A stretch of DNA of 8,291 nt from Paracoccaceae bacterium (GTDB lineage Bacteria; Pseudomonadota; Alphaproteobacteria; Rhodobacterales; Rhodobacteraceae), in NCBI GenBank assembly GCA_007131945.1, contig SLPP01000129.1, positions 1 to 8,291 on the forward strand. Reading direction: 5' to 3'. Below are positions 6,874 through 8,291 of this stretch, in pieces; within the stretch, counting starts at the first letter, position 1, and each line of letters starts with the position of its first letter. Position numbers and translations under genes: made by a program. Below the pieces are notes generated by a model, which did not search any database, was not told the DNA's origin, and saw only the letters and a program-made list of their open reading frames with translations.

Positions 6874-7380
6874 TCAGGCGACGATCTCGCGCGGGATGAT
6901 GAAGTCGCGCACCGCGCCCATGCCGAAGCCGGCCTCGGCCCAGTCGTCGATCTCGAGGCTCGCGACCAGCGTCGCGGCGGTCGGGTAGCGGCGGAACTGC
7001 GGATGCACGGGCGGCTGCGCGACGATCCGCTCGGCGAAATCGGCGATGCCGGGATTGTGGCCGACCATCATCACCGTGTCGCCCGTGGCGTGGCGCAGGA
7101 CCGCCAGCATCACCTCGGCGCCGGCATGGTAGAGCGCCGGCTTCATGACCAGCCGCGGCGTGCCGGGCAGGGTCGGCGCGATCCGCTCCCAGGTCTCGCG
7201 CGTGCGCGCGGCGTCCGAGCAGAACACCTCGTCGGGCAGATACCCGCGCGAGGCGAGCCAGCCGCCGAGATCCTCGGCCGCCCCCCGTCCGCGGGCGTTG
7301 AGCGGGCGGTCGTGGTCGGACATCGCCGGATCGTCCCAGCTGGACTTGGCATGCCGCGTGAGGATCAGGCGCTTGGTCAT
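6874..7380 (-). CDS. SixA-like histidine phosphatase (phosphoglycerate-mutase-like fold)
   Basis: This 168-residue protein belongs to the histidine phosphatase superfamily. The N-terminal LTRHAKSSW gives the phospho-accepting His10 with Arg9 in the RHAKSSW form typical of SixA-like members, instead of the classic RHG. Arg59 (SDAARTRET) and His108 (VGHNPGI) complete the catalytic pocket. Length is close to E. coli SixA (161 residues, from memory), which removes phosphate from histidine of phosphotransfer proteins. The true substrate here is unknown; small-molecule or phosphoprotein targets are both possible. No signal peptide or membrane segment. The ATG overlaps the stop of the upstream ferredoxin-like gene as ATGA and has no clear Shine-Dalgarno sequence, so translation is probably coupled. 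It is the last gene of the argB operon seen in the window. Confidence 0.88.
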   Translation of the reverse strand: MTKRLILTRHAKSSWDDPAMSDHDRPLNARGRGAAEDLGGWLASRGYLPDEVFCSDAARTRETWERIAPTLPGTPRLVMKPALYHAGAEVMLAVLRHATGDTVMMVGHNPGIADFAERIVAQPPVHPQFRRYPTAATLVASLEIDDWAEAGFGMGAVRDFIIPREIVA

Positions 7381-8027
7381 GGATGGAACCGGCTCATGTG
7401 ATAGGCGGACTGTACCGGCAGTCTTGCATGGCTTTCCGAGACAGGGCAAGCGCGCCGTACCGCGCAGCCGCGGCCCATGCAGTCGGCGCCCGCCGGCGTG
7501 TCGAGGAAGGCGCGGCATCGCGGCACCTCGTAGCCCGCCTCGCTCAGCGCGCCGACCGGGCAGGCGGCCCGGCAGGGCTGTGCCGCGCAGCTGTCGCAGG
7601 GCCGCTCCGCCGCCGGCAGCGCCAGCTCGAAGGGCAGGGCGAGCGCGCCGCGGAAGGCCACCCAGAGCCCGGCCTGCGCATGCACCAGAAGCCGCACCGG
7701 GCTCTGCCACATCCGCCCGGTGGCCAACGCCCAGGACTGGAAGGGCGGCCAGGGCGGCCCGTCCGACGGGTAGACCGCCGCGCCGCCGAATCGCGCGGCG
7801 ATGCCGCCGAGCACACGCTTCGACCAGCGATCCACCGGGTCGGGCGCGCCGTCCCGCCATTCGGGACCGGCGGTGACACGGTCCCACCATGCGCCGCCGC
7901 CCTCGGTGCCGATCAGCACCAGCGCGCGGGCGCCGTCGGGGCAGAAGCCGGGATCGGGCGGGGCGGCGCCGAGGGCGGTGAGCGCCTCGGCGCCCAGCGC
8001 CCGCAGGAATTCAGAGCCCAGGTCCAC
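7377..8027 (-). CDS. Ferredoxin-type iron-sulfur protein with an N-terminal domain of unknown function
   Basis: A 216-residue protein. Its C-terminal third has eight cysteines: C144-x2-C147-x4-C152-x3-C156-P, then C171, then C183-x4-C188-x5-C194-P. The two CP-ended runs suggest up to two [4Fe-4S] clusters, but the spacings are not the textbook CxxCxxCxxxCP. The rest, about 1-140, has motifs such as [10 protein letters not shown] (63-72), PPFQSWA (94-100) and GLW.A.RGAL (120-129). I recall this arrangement in short proteins annotated only as ferredoxin in alpha- and other proteobacteria. A distant relation to the QueG or MMACHC cobalamin-binding reductases is possible but unproven. No signal peptide is seen, so it is likely cytosolic. 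The start is a GTG two codons after an in-frame stop, so no earlier start exists; it overlaps the end of argB by 17 bp, and its own stop overlaps the SixA-like start by 4 bp. An electron-transfer or redox role is an inference from the cysteines; the partner is unknown. Confidence 0.8.
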   Translation of the reverse strand: MDLGSEFLRALGAEALTALGAAPPDPGFCPDGARALVLIGTEGGGAWWDRVTAGPEWRDGAPDPVDRWSKRVLGGIAARFGGAAVYPSDGPPWPPFQSWALATGRMWQSPVRLLVHAQAGLWVAFRGALALPFELALPAAERPCDSCAAQPCRAACPVGALSEAGYEVPRCRAFLDTPAGADCMGRGCAVRRACPVSESHARLPVQSAYHMSRFHP

Positions 8028-8291
8028 GCGGCGTCACGCGCGGCGGCGTCGCGCGGATCATCGATCCCGCGCCGTGCTCGGTGAAGAGCTCGAGCAGGCA
8101 GGCATTCGGCACCCGGCCGTCGAGGATGACGACGGCGCGCACGCCGGCCTCGATCGCGGCGAGCGCGGTCTCGGTCTTGGGGATCATGCCGCCGGCGATG
8201 ATGCCCTTCTCGGTCATCTCCCGCACCTGGTCGGGATGAAGCTGCGTCACCACCGCCCCGGTCGCGTCCTTCACGCCGGCGACATCGGTCA
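8011..8291 (-). CDS. argB: Acetylglutamate kinase, C-terminal part (5' end beyond the window)
   Basis: Only the last 93 complete codons are inside the window. The enzyme phosphorylates N-acetylglutamate with ATP in the second step of the acetylated arginine (ornithine) pathway, in the cytoplasm. The visible part includes TDVAGVKD, the HPDQVREM stretch, [11 protein letters not shown] and [19 protein letters not shown] followed by GAGSMI. This is the C-terminal half of the amino-acid kinase fold and matches the DGRVP(N/H)A.LLELFT...G.G ending of bacterial ArgB. The pattern looks like the hexameric, arginine-regulated enzymes as opposed to E. coli ArgB, but the histidine I recall before DGR in Pseudomonas is a valine here, so feedback sensitivity is uncertain. 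A proline- and arginine-rich tail of about 15 residues follows GAGSM. The stop lies inside the next gene, which starts 17 bp upstream of the argB end. Confidence 0.93.
   Translation of the reverse strand, partial: TDVAGVKDATGAVVTQLHPDQVREMTEKGIIAGGMIPKTETALAAIEAGVRAVVILDGRVPNACLLELFTEHGAGSMIRATPPRVTPRGPGL

Noticed and set aside
6874..7890. A single 338-codon minus-strand protein joining the SixA-like domain to an N-terminal extension
   Set aside because: The first 170 codons are an out-of-frame reading of the ferredoxin-like gene. The SixA-like domain begins exactly at the ATG at 7380, which overlaps that gene's stop.

Overview
This is a GC-rich window (roughly 70% by eye, with strong G/C preference at third codon positions). 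Every gene belongs to a recognisable bacterial family. Protein style, ATGA overlaps and the argB - ferredoxin-like - SixA-like order suggest an alphaproteobacterium, probably Rhodobacterales. No rRNA or other lineage marker is present, so this is an inference from style. The layout is ordinary chromosome: no complete insertion sequence, phage gene, CRISPR array, tRNA or toxin-antitoxin pair was found.

Left block (86-3387, + strand): an amidase-signature amidase of the Rhodococcus enantioselective amidase type is followed after 23 bp by an ACSF2-like acyl-CoA synthetase with its own strong ribosome binding site. Together they could form a short catabolic route: an amide is hydrolysed to a carboxylic acid and ammonia, then the acid is activated to its CoA thioester. 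The physiological substrate cannot be read from the sequence.

Middle: the 172 bp between the synthetase and the next, convergent gene holds an imperfect palindromic element (3412-3479) and a GC-rich hairpin (3491-3528) that may act as a terminator. A minus-strand thioredoxin-fold protein with a CNHC motif follows. It is divergent, across 83 bp, from a large plus-strand P2-type cation-transporting ATPase with all catalytic motifs. Some cation-site residues of this pump are unusual, notably a lysine in TM8 where an acidic residue is expected.

Right block (6874-8291, - strand): reading in the direction of transcription, the 3' end of argB (acetylglutamate kinase, cut by the window edge), a short ferredoxin-type Fe-S protein and a SixA-like histidine phosphatase overlap by 17 bp and 4 bp. 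They form a translationally coupled operon that converges on the ATPase gene.

I do not see a convincing previously undescribed system. The best leads are the ATPase ion-site substitutions, the odd cysteine layout of the ferredoxin-like protein and the intergenic palindrome.
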